5,818 bases of DNA from Pseudomonadota bacterium (GTDB lineage Bacteria; Myxococcota_A; Polyangia; Polyangiales; Polyangiaceae), in NCBI GenBank assembly GCA_023411445.1, contig JAEYOT010000554.1, forward strand, positions 1 to 5,818, read 5' to 3'. Under the pieces are notes generated by a model, which was given only the letters and a program-made list of their open reading frames with translations, made no database searches and was not told where the DNA came from. Below, piece by piece: positions 1 through 5,288 of the stretch; the stretch's first letter is position 1, and each line of letters starts with the position of its first letter. Position numbers and translations under genes: made by a program.

Positions 1-335
1 AGCTGGAAGAGATCGCCAAGACGGTTCAGGGCGTGCGGGTCTGGGGTTGCCTACCGGGTAGCACCGCGGCGGATGCGGGGGTCGGCTACGGCGACTTCGT
101 GCTCGCCGTCAACGGCGTGCCCACGCCCGGTATCGAAGAGTACTTGGCGGCGCGCCGGCTGCGTACGGACGGCTACGAGCTGCGTCTCTTCCGCGACGGG
201 CGCGAGCGTACGGTCTTCGTTCCGTTCCGGGGGCCTACCGACACCATGGAGGCGCTGGTCGCGCAGATCGCCGATGGGCGTTACGTGTCGCCCACGGACT
301 CGCAGCTGCCGCCGCCCAAGTCGGCGCCCAGCTGA
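1..335 (+). CDS. PDZ-domain protein, C-terminal part (5' end outside window)
   Basis: This open frame enters from the left edge (first full codon at 3) and ends at TGA 333-335, leaving 110 visible residues. Residues 11-75 read as a PDZ domain: the stretch VWGCLPGSTAADAG followed by GDFVLAVNGVPT matches the usual 'V..V.pGSpAa.AGl..GD.Il.VNG.pv' pattern. After it come a predicted strand-helix-strand region (YELRLFRDGRERTVFVPF) and a short Pro/Ser-rich tail ending in LPPPKSAPS. PDZ domains bind C-terminal peptides and often sit at the end of secreted or periplasmic proteases, but nothing catalytic is visible here and the N-terminus is missing, so protease, secretion-accessory or scaffold roles cannot be separated. 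It converges on the GTPase gene, with 9 bp between the two stop codons, so it is not in that operon. No obvious U-tract terminator separates them. Confidence 0.8.
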   Translation, partial: LEEIAKTVQGVRVWGCLPGSTAADAGVGYGDFVLAVNGVPTPGIEEYLAARRLRTDGYELRLFRDGRERTVFVPFRGPTDTMEALVAQIADGRYVSPTDSQLPPPKSAPS

Positions 336-344
336 GCTGTCGCT

Positions 345-1844
345 TCAAGTCGCGGCGATGAGCTCCGACAGCCAGCGCGCGGGGCTGTCGCGCGCCGCCA
401 TCTCGGCCAGCGCCGCCACGCGAGCTACCACGTTGGAATAGTCCACGCGCGCGCGGCGCAGCTCACGGAGCTGCGGCGACAGCTCGCGCCGAAGCAGGTC
501 GCGCCCGGTCGGCTCCGGCGCTAAATCGCTGCCGCGCGAGGGCATCAGCCCGACGAACGCCGGGCGCGCCGAGGCGCTGGCGCCCACGGTCCACAGCGTG
601 CAAGGTAGCGTCACGGTGGTGCGCTCGAAGTACTCACGAGCCGCTGCCAGCTGCGTCGCCACACCGACTAGCTCGTCGGCGACGCGGCTCGGATCCGAGA
701 GCGGCAGCGCGCCCGCCAGGCGCTCGCGCAGCGTCGCCTCCGAGCGCACGATCTGCCAGAGCCGCAAGCGGCCCGCGCCAGCGTCGGCCAAGATCACCGC
801 TCGCCCCGCGGAGAGGTGCGCGGTGTTGGCAGAGTGCAGACGCGCCCACTCGATCAGCTCGTTACGCGCGGTCTGCAGATCGAAGAACACGGCGCTGCGT
901 GAGGAGTGGAAGCGAAAGCCCGAGCCGGAGCCGCACCAGTCTGCGCGGCTCGTGCGCGTGGGCTTGATGTTGAGCGACGCTACCTCGTGCAGCAGCACGC
1001 GGCCGTCCACGGGCGGCCAGATCATACCGCCCGGCATGGCCGGATCCGGTACGAACAGGGCCTCCGGCTCGTCTCCATCCCCGGCGGAGGGCGGCGGCCG
1101 GGAGGTCTTGCCGTGCGGGTCCAGCTCGGCCTCTAGCGAGCGCGTGACGTGGTCCAGCAGGCTCTCGTTCACCGGCGCAGCCGCTGCGCTGCGCTCCGCC
1201 TCACTCGCCCGCAGTCGCGCGAGCAGCTCCTCCGGCGTGTCCTCGTCCGGCTTGCCTGTGAGCAAGTTGCCGGAGCTGGCCAGCGCTCGCACGCGATCCA
1301 GCGCCAGGCGCACGGCCAGCACGAAGGCCTCACGGATGCCGTCACCGCTCGTGGCCGTGGAGTGAACGATCGCGAGCGGCGCTACTCGCTTGGCGCAGTC
1401 GCGCACGTCTTCGCTCGACACGGCGTCGGGCGCGTCGCGCTTGTTGGCCTGCACCACGAGCCCGACCGGCGGATCTTGGCCGCGACAGAAGGGCAACGTC
1501 TGCTGCAACCACTTGACCGAGTGGCCCCACTCGTCGCGCCGCGTGTCCAAGACCAGGACTACCGCGTCGGCGCTGCTCAAGAGCTGCTGGCGCCGCTCCG
1601 CCAGGTCGAGCTGGCCTGGCACGCTGACGATTTGGCAGCGGATTTGCCGGCCGTCGAACAACCCGCCGACGTAGTCGACCCAGTCGAAGTAAAGGGTACG
1701 CCCCCCCACCTCGTCTGGCGTCGTCACTTCGCGCGATACCCCTCGAGCCAGCGCCTTGAGGCTGGTCGTCTTTCCAGAGAGCGCTGGCCCGTCGTACACG
1801 ATGCGTACGACGAGCACGCCCCTCGCTTGATCGATGACTGCCAT
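345..1844 (-). CDS. MglA-family Ras-like GTPase with long C-terminal extension
   Basis: A 499-residue protein. Residues 1-190 are a small GTPase of the MglA type. The P-loop is GPALSGKT (19-26, Lys25), followed by RTLYFDW (49-55), SVPGQ (74-78, replacing the Ras DTAGQ), NKRD (134-137, guanine specificity) and a TSG segment near 165. Numbering around the P-loop coincides with Myxococcus MglA, which supports the ATG at 1844, preceded by AGGTG at 8 nt spacing. The residues matching MglA's intrinsic Arg finger (Arg49) and catalytic Gln (Gln78) are kept. The position matching Ras Gly12/MglA Gly21 is Ala21, which may slow hydrolysis. Residues 190-260 are a charged, Pro/Ser-containing linker. Residues 260-499 form a further region that I cannot assign, with IWPPVDGR at 275-282, an Arg/Leu/Trp segment RLRLWQIV, and a helical tail; typical MglA is only about 195 residues. 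The gene is last in an operon with two Roadblock genes, its likely regulators. Family call is firm; cellular role unknown. Confidence 0.93.
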   Translation of the reverse strand: MAVIDQARGVLVVRIVYDGPALSGKTTSLKALARGVSREVTTPDEVGGRTLYFDWVDYVGGLFDGRQIRCQIVSVPGQLDLAERRQQLLSSADAVVLVLDTRRDEWGHSVKWLQQTLPFCRGQDPPVGLVVQANKRDAPDAVSSEDVRDCAKRVAPLAIVHSTATSGDGIREAFVLAVRLALDRVRALASSGNLLTGKPDEDTPEELLARLRASEAERSAAAAPVNESLLDHVTRSLEAELDPHGKTSRPPPSAGDGDEPEALFVPDPAMPGGMIWPPVDGRVLLHEVASLNIKPTRTSRADWCGSGSGFRFHSSRSAVFFDLQTARNELIEWARLHSANTAHLSAGRAVILADAGAGRLRLWQIVRSEATLRERLAGALPLSDPSRVADELVGVATQLAAAREYFERTTVTLPCTLWTVGASASARPAFVGLMPSRGSDLAPEPTGRDLLRRELSPQLRELRRARVDYSNVVARVAALAEMAARDSPARWLSELIAAT

Positions 1845-1876
1845 GCGCGCTGCACCTAGCGGGTACGAGCCTGAAT

Positions 1877-1903
1877 CGAGCGCGTCCGTTGCGGGCGCGC
1901 TCG
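1877..1903. other. GC-rich stem-loop between Roadblock B and GTPase genes
   Basis: Perfect 8-bp arms CGAGCGCG (1877-1884) and CGCGCTCG (1896-1903) flank an 11-nt loop. The loop can add three inner G-C pairs (1886-1888 with 1892-1894) after one mismatch. It lies in the only sizeable gap (83 bp) inside the minus-strand operon, 33 nt upstream of the GTPase ATG. In the direction of transcription no U-run follows, so this is not a standard intrinsic terminator. It could be an RNA processing or stability element, or a partial attenuator that lowers GTPase expression relative to the two Roadblock proteins. The structure is seen in the sequence; the role is inference. Confidence 0.45.
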
Positions 1904-1927
1904 GGCTTGCCGTGTCAGGCGGCGCGC

Positions 1928-2296
1928 TTAGGTGAGCGCGCTCGCGTTGCGATTGACCGCAGAGCGAACCAGAGCGAGGTTACTTTGGGTCCTGTCAACG
2001 GCCATGTACAGGAAGGTGTTCGGCCCCACCAGCTTCACCAAGTGGATCTGGTCGCTGAGCGTGATCAGCATGTCCTCGATCGTTCCGGTGATGCCGAGCG
2101 TGCGCATGATCTTGAGCTTCTGCTTGACCAGCTCACTGTTGTAGGCGCTGGCTGCGGTTAGATCGAACTCGGTGCGCGAGCCCTTGACCGCCAAGGTCAT
2201 GCCCGAGTCCAGATCCACCAATGAGGCGGCGATGAAGCCGTTGGTCTCAGAGGCGATCTTCTCGAGTACTTCGTTCAGCTGCTTCTCTGTTGCCAT
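1928..2296 (-). CDS. Roadblock/LC7 domain protein B (MglB-like)
   Basis: A 122-residue single-domain Roadblock/LC7 protein. An N-terminal helix (4-18) precedes a first strand pair (FIAASLVDLDSGMTLA, 21-36), a central helix (about 48-67) and the hallmark segment IEDMLITLSDQIHLVKL (73-89). The strand-helix end is FLYMAVDRTQSNLALVR (95-111). Proteins of this family, such as MglB, dimerise and bind small GTPases as GAPs or platforms, which fits the GTPase gene directly downstream. ATG 2294-2296 is preceded by AAGGAG (2308-2313) at 11 nt, and the gap to Roadblock A is only 21 bp, so the two are co-transcribed. It is a paralogue of protein A (same length, shared SGM, IED, LITL, Q.HL and NLA..R positions) but clearly diverged, so it may not be redundant. 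Target GTPase is inferred from context. Confidence 0.93.
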   Translation of the reverse strand: MATEKQLNEVLEKIASETNGFIAASLVDLDSGMTLAVKGSRTEFDLTAASAYNSELVKQKLKIMRTLGITGTIEDMLITLSDQIHLVKLVGPNTFLYMAVDRTQSNLALVRSAVNRNASALT

Positions 2297-2317
2297 GTTC
2301 CGTCAGGCTCCTTCTCG

Positions 2318-2683
2318 TCAGATCGACATGTCTTTTTCGATGTTTGCTAGCTGGTGACGCGCCATGGCCAGGTTGCCGCGCTGCTTGTCCATCACCAGAT
2401 AGACGAAGAGCGCGTCGTTGCTCGTGAGCGGGCGGATCAAGTGATACTGGCCGTGCAGCGTGATCAAGATGTCTTCGATGCTGTCCTTCAGGTTGAGGGC
2501 CTTCATCGTCTTGCGCTTGGCGCGCACCACTTCAGTGTTGCCGGCCGCTGCGACCTCGAGGTTGACGGACCCAGCGCCGCCGTCTGAACCCAGCATCATG
2601 CCGCTGTTGCTGTCGACCACACAGGTGCCCAGCGCGCCGTCCAGTTGCATGATCTTCGCGAGTGACTCTTTGATGTTTGACAC
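2318..2683 (-). CDS. Roadblock/LC7 domain protein A (MglB-like)
   Basis: A 121-residue Roadblock/LC7 protein and first gene of the minus-strand operon. I chose GTG 2681-2683 because AAGGAG lies 8 nt upstream and because the protein then lines up end to end with its paralogue B. The frame is open further upstream to an ATG at 2767, but those 28 residues are Arg/Gly/Ser-rich, lack an RBS at the right place and add nothing to the fold. Order of elements: helix 1 (3-14), strands around GTCVVDSNSGMMLG (19-32), central helix with EVVRAKRKTMKALNL (51-65), hallmark IEDILITLHGQYHLI (69-83), and FVYLVMDKQRGNLAMARHQL (93-112). The central helix is notably basic (RAKRK). The expected role is a GTPase-binding dimer, alone or as a heterodimer with B, acting on the co-encoded MglA-like GTPase; this is inferred from the family and from gene order. 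Confidence 0.93.
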   Translation of the reverse strand: MSNIKESLAKIMQLDGALGTCVVDSNSGMMLGSDGGAGSVNLEVAAAGNTEVVRAKRKTMKALNLKDSIEDILITLHGQYHLIRPLTSNDALFVYLVMDKQRGNLAMARHQLANIEKDMSI

Positions 2684-2691
2684 GGCGTACT

Positions 2692-2697
2692 CTCCTT
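2692..2697 (-). promoter_or_regulatory. Ribosome binding site deciding the Roadblock A start
   Basis: AAGGAG on the minus strand, 8 nt before GTG 2681-2683. It fixes the start of Roadblock A at this GTG and argues against the longer reading that begins at 2767. Confidence 0.8.
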
Positions 2698-2706
2698 GCT
2701 TGCCGG

Positions 2707-2754
2707 CTCGAGCGCCCAGCCGCGACACGCGACCGATCCCACTGACTCGAGCGC
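2707..2754 (+). repeat. Direct repeat CTCGAGCGC, two copies
   Basis: Exact 9-bp copies at 2707-2715 and 2746-2754, 39 bp apart start to start, which is near four helical turns. The second copy runs straight into the left arm of the 10-bp inverted repeat. Each copy contains the palindrome CTCGAG. They could be tandem sites for a regulator; with only two copies in GC-rich DNA, chance is possible. Confidence 0.35.
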
Positions 2755-2789
2755 TTGGCGCCGGCACTTTGCAATGCGCGCGCCAAGCG
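2752..2789. promoter_or_regulatory. Perfect 10-bp inverted repeat, candidate operator
   Basis: Left arm CGCTTGGCGC (2752-2761) and right arm GCGCCAAGCG (2780-2789) are exact reverse complements separated by 18 bp. Arm centres are 28 bp apart. The spacer contains the AT-rich core TTGCAA (2769-2774). The site lies 69-106 bp upstream of the Roadblock A start and well upstream of the kinase-like gene, a sensible place for a dimeric regulator acting on one or both operons. The same 10-mer also occurs inside coding sequence at 1387, 2514 and 3308, which weakens the operator reading. Confidence 0.45.
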
Positions 2790-2883
2790 AATCTGCGCGG
2801 AACAGCGGCGAAGGCGACGATGTCGCATGTCCATTCTCGTCAGCGAACGGCTCTTTCGGAGCGTGAAGCGTCGACTTTGGACA

Positions 2884-2898
2884 TGGCCGAATCGGCCA
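2884..2898. promoter_or_regulatory. 15-bp odd palindrome TGGCCGA-A-TCGGCCA, candidate operator
   Basis: Perfect 7-bp arms TGGCCGA (2884-2890) and TCGGCCA (2892-2898) around a single central A. It is 76 bp upstream of the ATG at 2975 and lies in non-coding sequence. The shape is typical of a binding site for a small dimeric helix-turn-helix regulator, or a snap-back hairpin in a 5' leader. No second copy was found in the window. Role is inferred. Confidence 0.4.
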
Positions 2899-2974
2899 CC
2901 CCCGCCCGCTCACCGGAATTGCTGCGCTTGCGCGGCGGGCCGTCGTGGTGCAGCTCTTGCTATGTCGCCGAGCG

Positions 2975-4033
2975 ATGGGTGAACCGAGCCGAGCCGACGG
3001 CGACGCCATGGCGCTGTCCCACGCGTTGGACATCGCCGCCGTGGAGGCGCCCATTGCGCTGTGCACGGCCACGGGTGAGCTGCTCGGCGCGACGCGGCCG
3101 GCCCTCACGCTCCTGCGGCGTGTCTCTTCGGTGGAGCAGACGCCCGCGCGCGTGCCGCGGGAGCTGTGGCGGCTGCTCGAGCGCACCGCTACCGGTGAGG
3201 CGGTGGAGTGGCGCGCGACCGGCTCACCGCACGAAGTCTTGGGCTGTACGCGCTACGCCGCGGCTCCGGGCACCTTCGCGCTGCTGCTCCGTGAGGTGTC
3301 GGCCAAGCGCTTGGCGCTGGCGGAGCGACTCGAGCGGCAGCGACAAGAGCTGACCGAGCGCTTGATCACCGCGGTGGCGCGGGACATTCGCGGCGCGGTA
3401 GCGAGCGTGGTGTACAGCGCGGATTTCTTGTCGAGCGGCGGCGTGATCCCGCCGGAGCTGCTGTCGGAGGCGGTGCGCGACATCGCCAAGGCCAGCGCCA
3501 ACCTGCAGCAGACGCTGGACGCGCTGCTGGACTACGCGCGCTTGGGGCCCAGTGTTGCGGTGGCGGTGCCGCTGCGCGAGGTGCTGAACCGCGCGCTCGG
3601 CTCGCTACGCGCTCACTACCGAGACGGCGCTCATCGCGTGCGGGTGGACCTGGCGCCACGCGCGGAGTGGGTGCGCGGCAACCCGATCGTGCTGGAGCAG
3701 GTGTTCGTGAGCTTGCTGCTCAACGCGGTGGAGGCGTCGGCGGCGCCGCGCTGCGTGATCGTCACCGCCTTTCCAGCGCTGCGGCCGCACAGCTCGCACA
3801 GCGGCGGCCCGCATCCGGTCTGCATCCGCGTGTGGGACGACGGGCCGGGCATCCCGCGAGCCCAGCGTGAGCTGGTATTCGAGCCATTTTTTAGCACCAA
3901 GCAGCACAGCCTCGGGCTCGGGCTCTACTTGGCGCGTCAGGCGGTGGAGAGCATGGAGGGCACACTGGAGCTGAGTGATGACGACACCGGCACGTGCTTC
4001 TCGCTGATCCTGCTGGGCGCGGAGGAGCCATGA
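2975..4033 (+). CDS. Histidine-kinase-like protein lacking the H-box histidine
   Basis: A soluble protein of 352 residues from ATG 2975; no membrane segment is visible. Residues about 16-105 look like a PAS-type sensor domain (APIALCTATGELLG at its start). A charged helical linker (110-131) leads to a DHp-like helix pair (about 130-190). The H-box reads AVARDIRGAVASV, where the usual His before Asp is Arg136 (CGG 3380-3382). The ATPase domain (about 200-345) is well kept: N box LLLNAVEAS with Asn250, G1 box DDGPGI (288-293), F box FEPFFSTK (302-309), and LGLGLYLA (313-320), although the first G2 glycine is Ser312. It probably binds ATP but should not autophosphorylate at the normal site. The start is uncertain: GTG 2945 and ATG 3008 are in frame and none has a clear RBS; codon bias strengthens after 2975. 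It is first gene of the plus operon, overlapping the next by 4 bp. It could be a pseudokinase scaffold or a partner of another kinase. Confidence 0.88.
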   Translation: MGEPSRADGDAMALSHALDIAAVEAPIALCTATGELLGATRPALTLLRRVSSVEQTPARVPRELWRLLERTATGEAVEWRATGSPHEVLGCTRYAAAPGTFALLLREVSAKRLALAERLERQRQELTERLITAVARDIRGAVASVVYSADFLSSGGVIPPELLSEAVRDIAKASANLQQTLDALLDYARLGPSVAVAVPLREVLNRALGSLRAHYRDGAHRVRVDLAPRAEWVRGNPIVLEQVFVSLLLNAVEASAAPRCVIVTAFPALRPHSSHSGGPHPVCIRVWDDGPGIPRAQRELVFEPFFSTKQHSLGLGLYLARQAVESMEGTLELSDDDTGTCFSLILLGAEEP

Positions 4034-4395
4034 GCACCGTCATCGCGCTGGCTTCGTTGCGCACGGGCGCGCTGCTCGGCGAGCACGAGCCATCGCCGTC
4101 GCGCTCCGCGCTGGAGGACTTGGCCATGACCGTGCCGGAGATCTTCGGTACGCTCGAGCTCGGCTGCCTGAGCCGCATCGCCCAGCGCCTGGGCGTGGAC
4201 GCCGGTGAAGGGGAGCAGCTGGAGGTGCTGCTGCTGTCGGAGAGCCGCGTGCAGGTGGTGCTCCCGTTGGCGCGCGATCCAGAGCTTGCGCTCTTGGCGA
4301 TCAGCCAGGAGGTCGGAAAGATTGGCCTGGTGCTCTCCCAGCTGCACCATCATGCGACGCGCCAGGTGGCGGGCGCGGGCGGGGGAGAGCCGTGA
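4030..4395 (+). CDS. Small divergent Roadblock/LC7-like protein C
   Basis: A 121-residue protein that resembles Roadblock/LC7 by pattern, not by strong identity. It starts almost directly at the first strand pair (VIALASLRTGALLG, 4-17), where A and B have a preceding helix. It then has a helix (26-54) and a segment LEVLLLSESRVQVVLPLA (64-81) that lines up with 'IEDMLITLSDQIHLVKL' of protein B. The end is LALLAISQEVGKIGLVLSQL (86-105), matching the last strand and helix. The lost first helix and changed hallmark IED suggest altered dimerisation or partner choice. ATG 4030 overlaps the kinase-like stop (ATGA) and has GGAGGAG just upstream, so an earlier in-frame ATG at 3994, inside the kinase-like gene, is unlikely. 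It probably connects the kinase-like operon to a GTPase, perhaps the divergently encoded one; this is inference. Alternative: an unrelated small alpha/beta protein. Confidence 0.78.
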   Translation: MSTVIALASLRTGALLGEHEPSPSRSALEDLAMTVPEIFGTLELGCLSRIAQRLGVDAGEGEQLEVLLLSESRVQVVLPLARDPELALLAISQEVGKIGLVLSQLHHHATRQVAGAGGGEP

Positions 4396-5288
4396 GCGCT
4401 GGGGCGCCGTCCACGCGCATGCTGTCGAGCATCCCGGCAAACCCCGGGCTCGTCGCCAGCGTCGCCCGGCTGCTCGCGTTCGTGGACGATATGCCGACGG
4501 GCGCGACCGGCGCGCTCCATTTCGGCGAGCAGGGCCTAATCCTACTGCAGGATAGGAAGATTTGCTGGGCGGTGGCGCGCAGCATGCGCATGCGCCTCAC
4601 GGACATTTTGCGGGGGCAGAGCACGCCGCCGGTTCCGCGCGAGGCGGTGGAAGAGCTGTACCGAAAGTGCAAGCAGAGCGGTACGCCGATCGGCGAAGCG
4701 TTGGTCGCCTCCGGGCTGGCCACGGAGGCAGGGTTGCGAGCGGCCCTGTTCAAGCACAACGGCGAGGCCGTGATCGCCCTGGCTCGTAGCGGCGCGCTGC
4801 CGGATACCTTCGTCGCGCACAGCAAGACCGGCTACGATCCGAAGTTCGCGTTCACGACGTGCGAGCTACTCGCCATGCTCGGGTCCGCGGACGACCCGGC
4901 CCGAGCCGCGGCCGCGCAGCACGAGCTTGCCAGCACGCTGGTGGAAGAGTGCACCGGCGCGGCCTTCGCCCGCAGCAGCGCCGCAGCCGGCGCGCTGGTC
5001 ATCGCCGTGGATCGCAGGTGCGATGTGGCCGCGGCCGACCTGGTCGAGCTGTGCAACTGGGTTTCCGGCTTGTTCGACGTAGCTCGCACCTCGGATCCGG
5101 ACATCTTCGCGGCGCGCGTCGCTTGGGGCGACAACGCCGGGCTCGTCACCTGGCGCTACAAAGAGGTGGGCTACCTGGCGCTGTGCTCGTCGCGCGCCGC
5201 CGCGGCGCGCTTGCTCAGCAGCTTGGCCCAGCGCGGGTCGCGCAACAGCGCGGTGTTGCCGGTGGCCAGACCAGGAGGCGGCAAATGA
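4392..5288 (+). CDS. DUF4388-like signalling protein with unassigned C-terminal half
   Basis: A 298-residue soluble protein. The start is GTG 4392, overlapping the previous stop by 4 bp (GTGA) and preceded by GGGGGAG; ATG at codon 10 is a possible but less likely start. Residues about 19-130 resemble DUF4388: VARLLAFVDDMPTGATGALHFG then an ILLQDRKICWAVA strand ('small hydrophobic, then Gly, then Ala') and a helical segment. PIGEALVASGLATEAGLRAAL (99-119) is like the helical repeat seen in DUF4388 and type II secretion ATPase N-domains. Residues 165-298 are not recognised. They contain ALVIAVDRRCDVAAADL, a helix, GLVTWRYKEVGYLALCSS and a final helix AAAARLLSSLAQ, an order that could be a degenerate Roadblock fold. 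The role may be a protein-interaction adaptor between the kinase-like protein, Roadblock C and the downstream regulator. The gene is real; domain calls are moderate (DUF4388-like) to weak (Roadblock-like). Confidence 0.75.
   Translation: MSAGAPSTRMLSSIPANPGLVASVARLLAFVDDMPTGATGALHFGEQGLILLQDRKICWAVARSMRMRLTDILRGQSTPPVPREAVEELYRKCKQSGTPIGEALVASGLATEAGLRAALFKHNGEAVIALARSGALPDTFVAHSKTGYDPKFAFTTCELLAMLGSADDPARAAAAQHELASTLVEECTGAAFARSSAAAGALVIAVDRRCDVAAADLVELCNWVSGLFDVARTSDPDIFAARVAWGDNAGLVTWRYKEVGYLALCSSRAAAARLLSSLAQRGSRNSAVLPVARPGGGK
5273..5278 (+). promoter_or_regulatory. Ribosome binding site of the response regulator gene
   Basis: AGGAGG, six nucleotides before ATG 5285-5287, lies inside the last codons of the preceding gene. 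It is the closest to consensus of the Shine-Dalgarno sequences noted here, which may raise output of the regulator relative to the upstream overlapping genes. Confidence 0.75.

Larger units (their letters stand above)
2684..2974. promoter_or_regulatory. Divergent intergenic region carrying both operon promoters
   Basis: This 291-bp stretch separates the divergent start codons of Roadblock A (minus) and the kinase-like gene (plus), so both promoters should lie here. I see no convincing -35/-10 pair on either strand, and no sigma-54 site with correct spacing. Visible elements are a 9-bp direct repeat CTCGAGCGC at 2707-2715 and 2746-2754, a 10-bp inverted repeat at 2752-2789, and a 15-bp odd palindrome at 2884-2898. 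The plus-strand frame of the kinase gene is open from 2867, but codon bias before 2975 is weak, so 2684 to about 2944 looks non-coding on both strands. Confidence 0.6.

Noticed and set aside
336..372. Inverted repeat GCTGTCG/CGACAGC at the convergent gene ends as a bidirectional terminator.
   Set aside because: Only 7 bp with a 23-nt loop and no T-run on either side; too weak to call.
598..1859. Long plus-strand open frames across 598-1365 and 1149-1859.
   Set aside because: They lie antisense to the GTPase gene, whose MglA motifs are unmistakable; their translations are Ser/Arg/Ala-rich with no recognisable domain.
2684..2767. Longer form of Roadblock A starting at ATG 2767.
   Set aside because: A strong RBS sits before GTG 2683, and the shorter form matches its paralogue from end to end.
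2755..2773. Sigma-54-like promoter (TGGCGC followed by TTTGC).
   Set aside because: The GG and GC elements are 12 bp apart, not the required 10, and the -24 box departs from TGGCAC.
2945..2974. GTG 2945 as start of the kinase-like gene.
   Set aside because: The ten extra codons have weak GC3 bias and no clear RBS; kept as an alternative, not as the call.
2460..3353. Plus-strand open frame of 297 codons.
   Set aside because: It overlaps Roadblock A in antisense and the kinase-like gene in another frame; its product is Arg/Ser-rich and low in domain signal.
4539..4553. Small inverted repeat ATCCT/AGGAT inside the DUF4388-like gene.
   Set aside because: Five-bp arms within a coding region are expected by chance.
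4582..4593. Tandem GCATGC GCATGC.
   Set aside because: Lies inside coding sequence as Met-Arg-Met-Arg codons; two short copies do not support a separate element.
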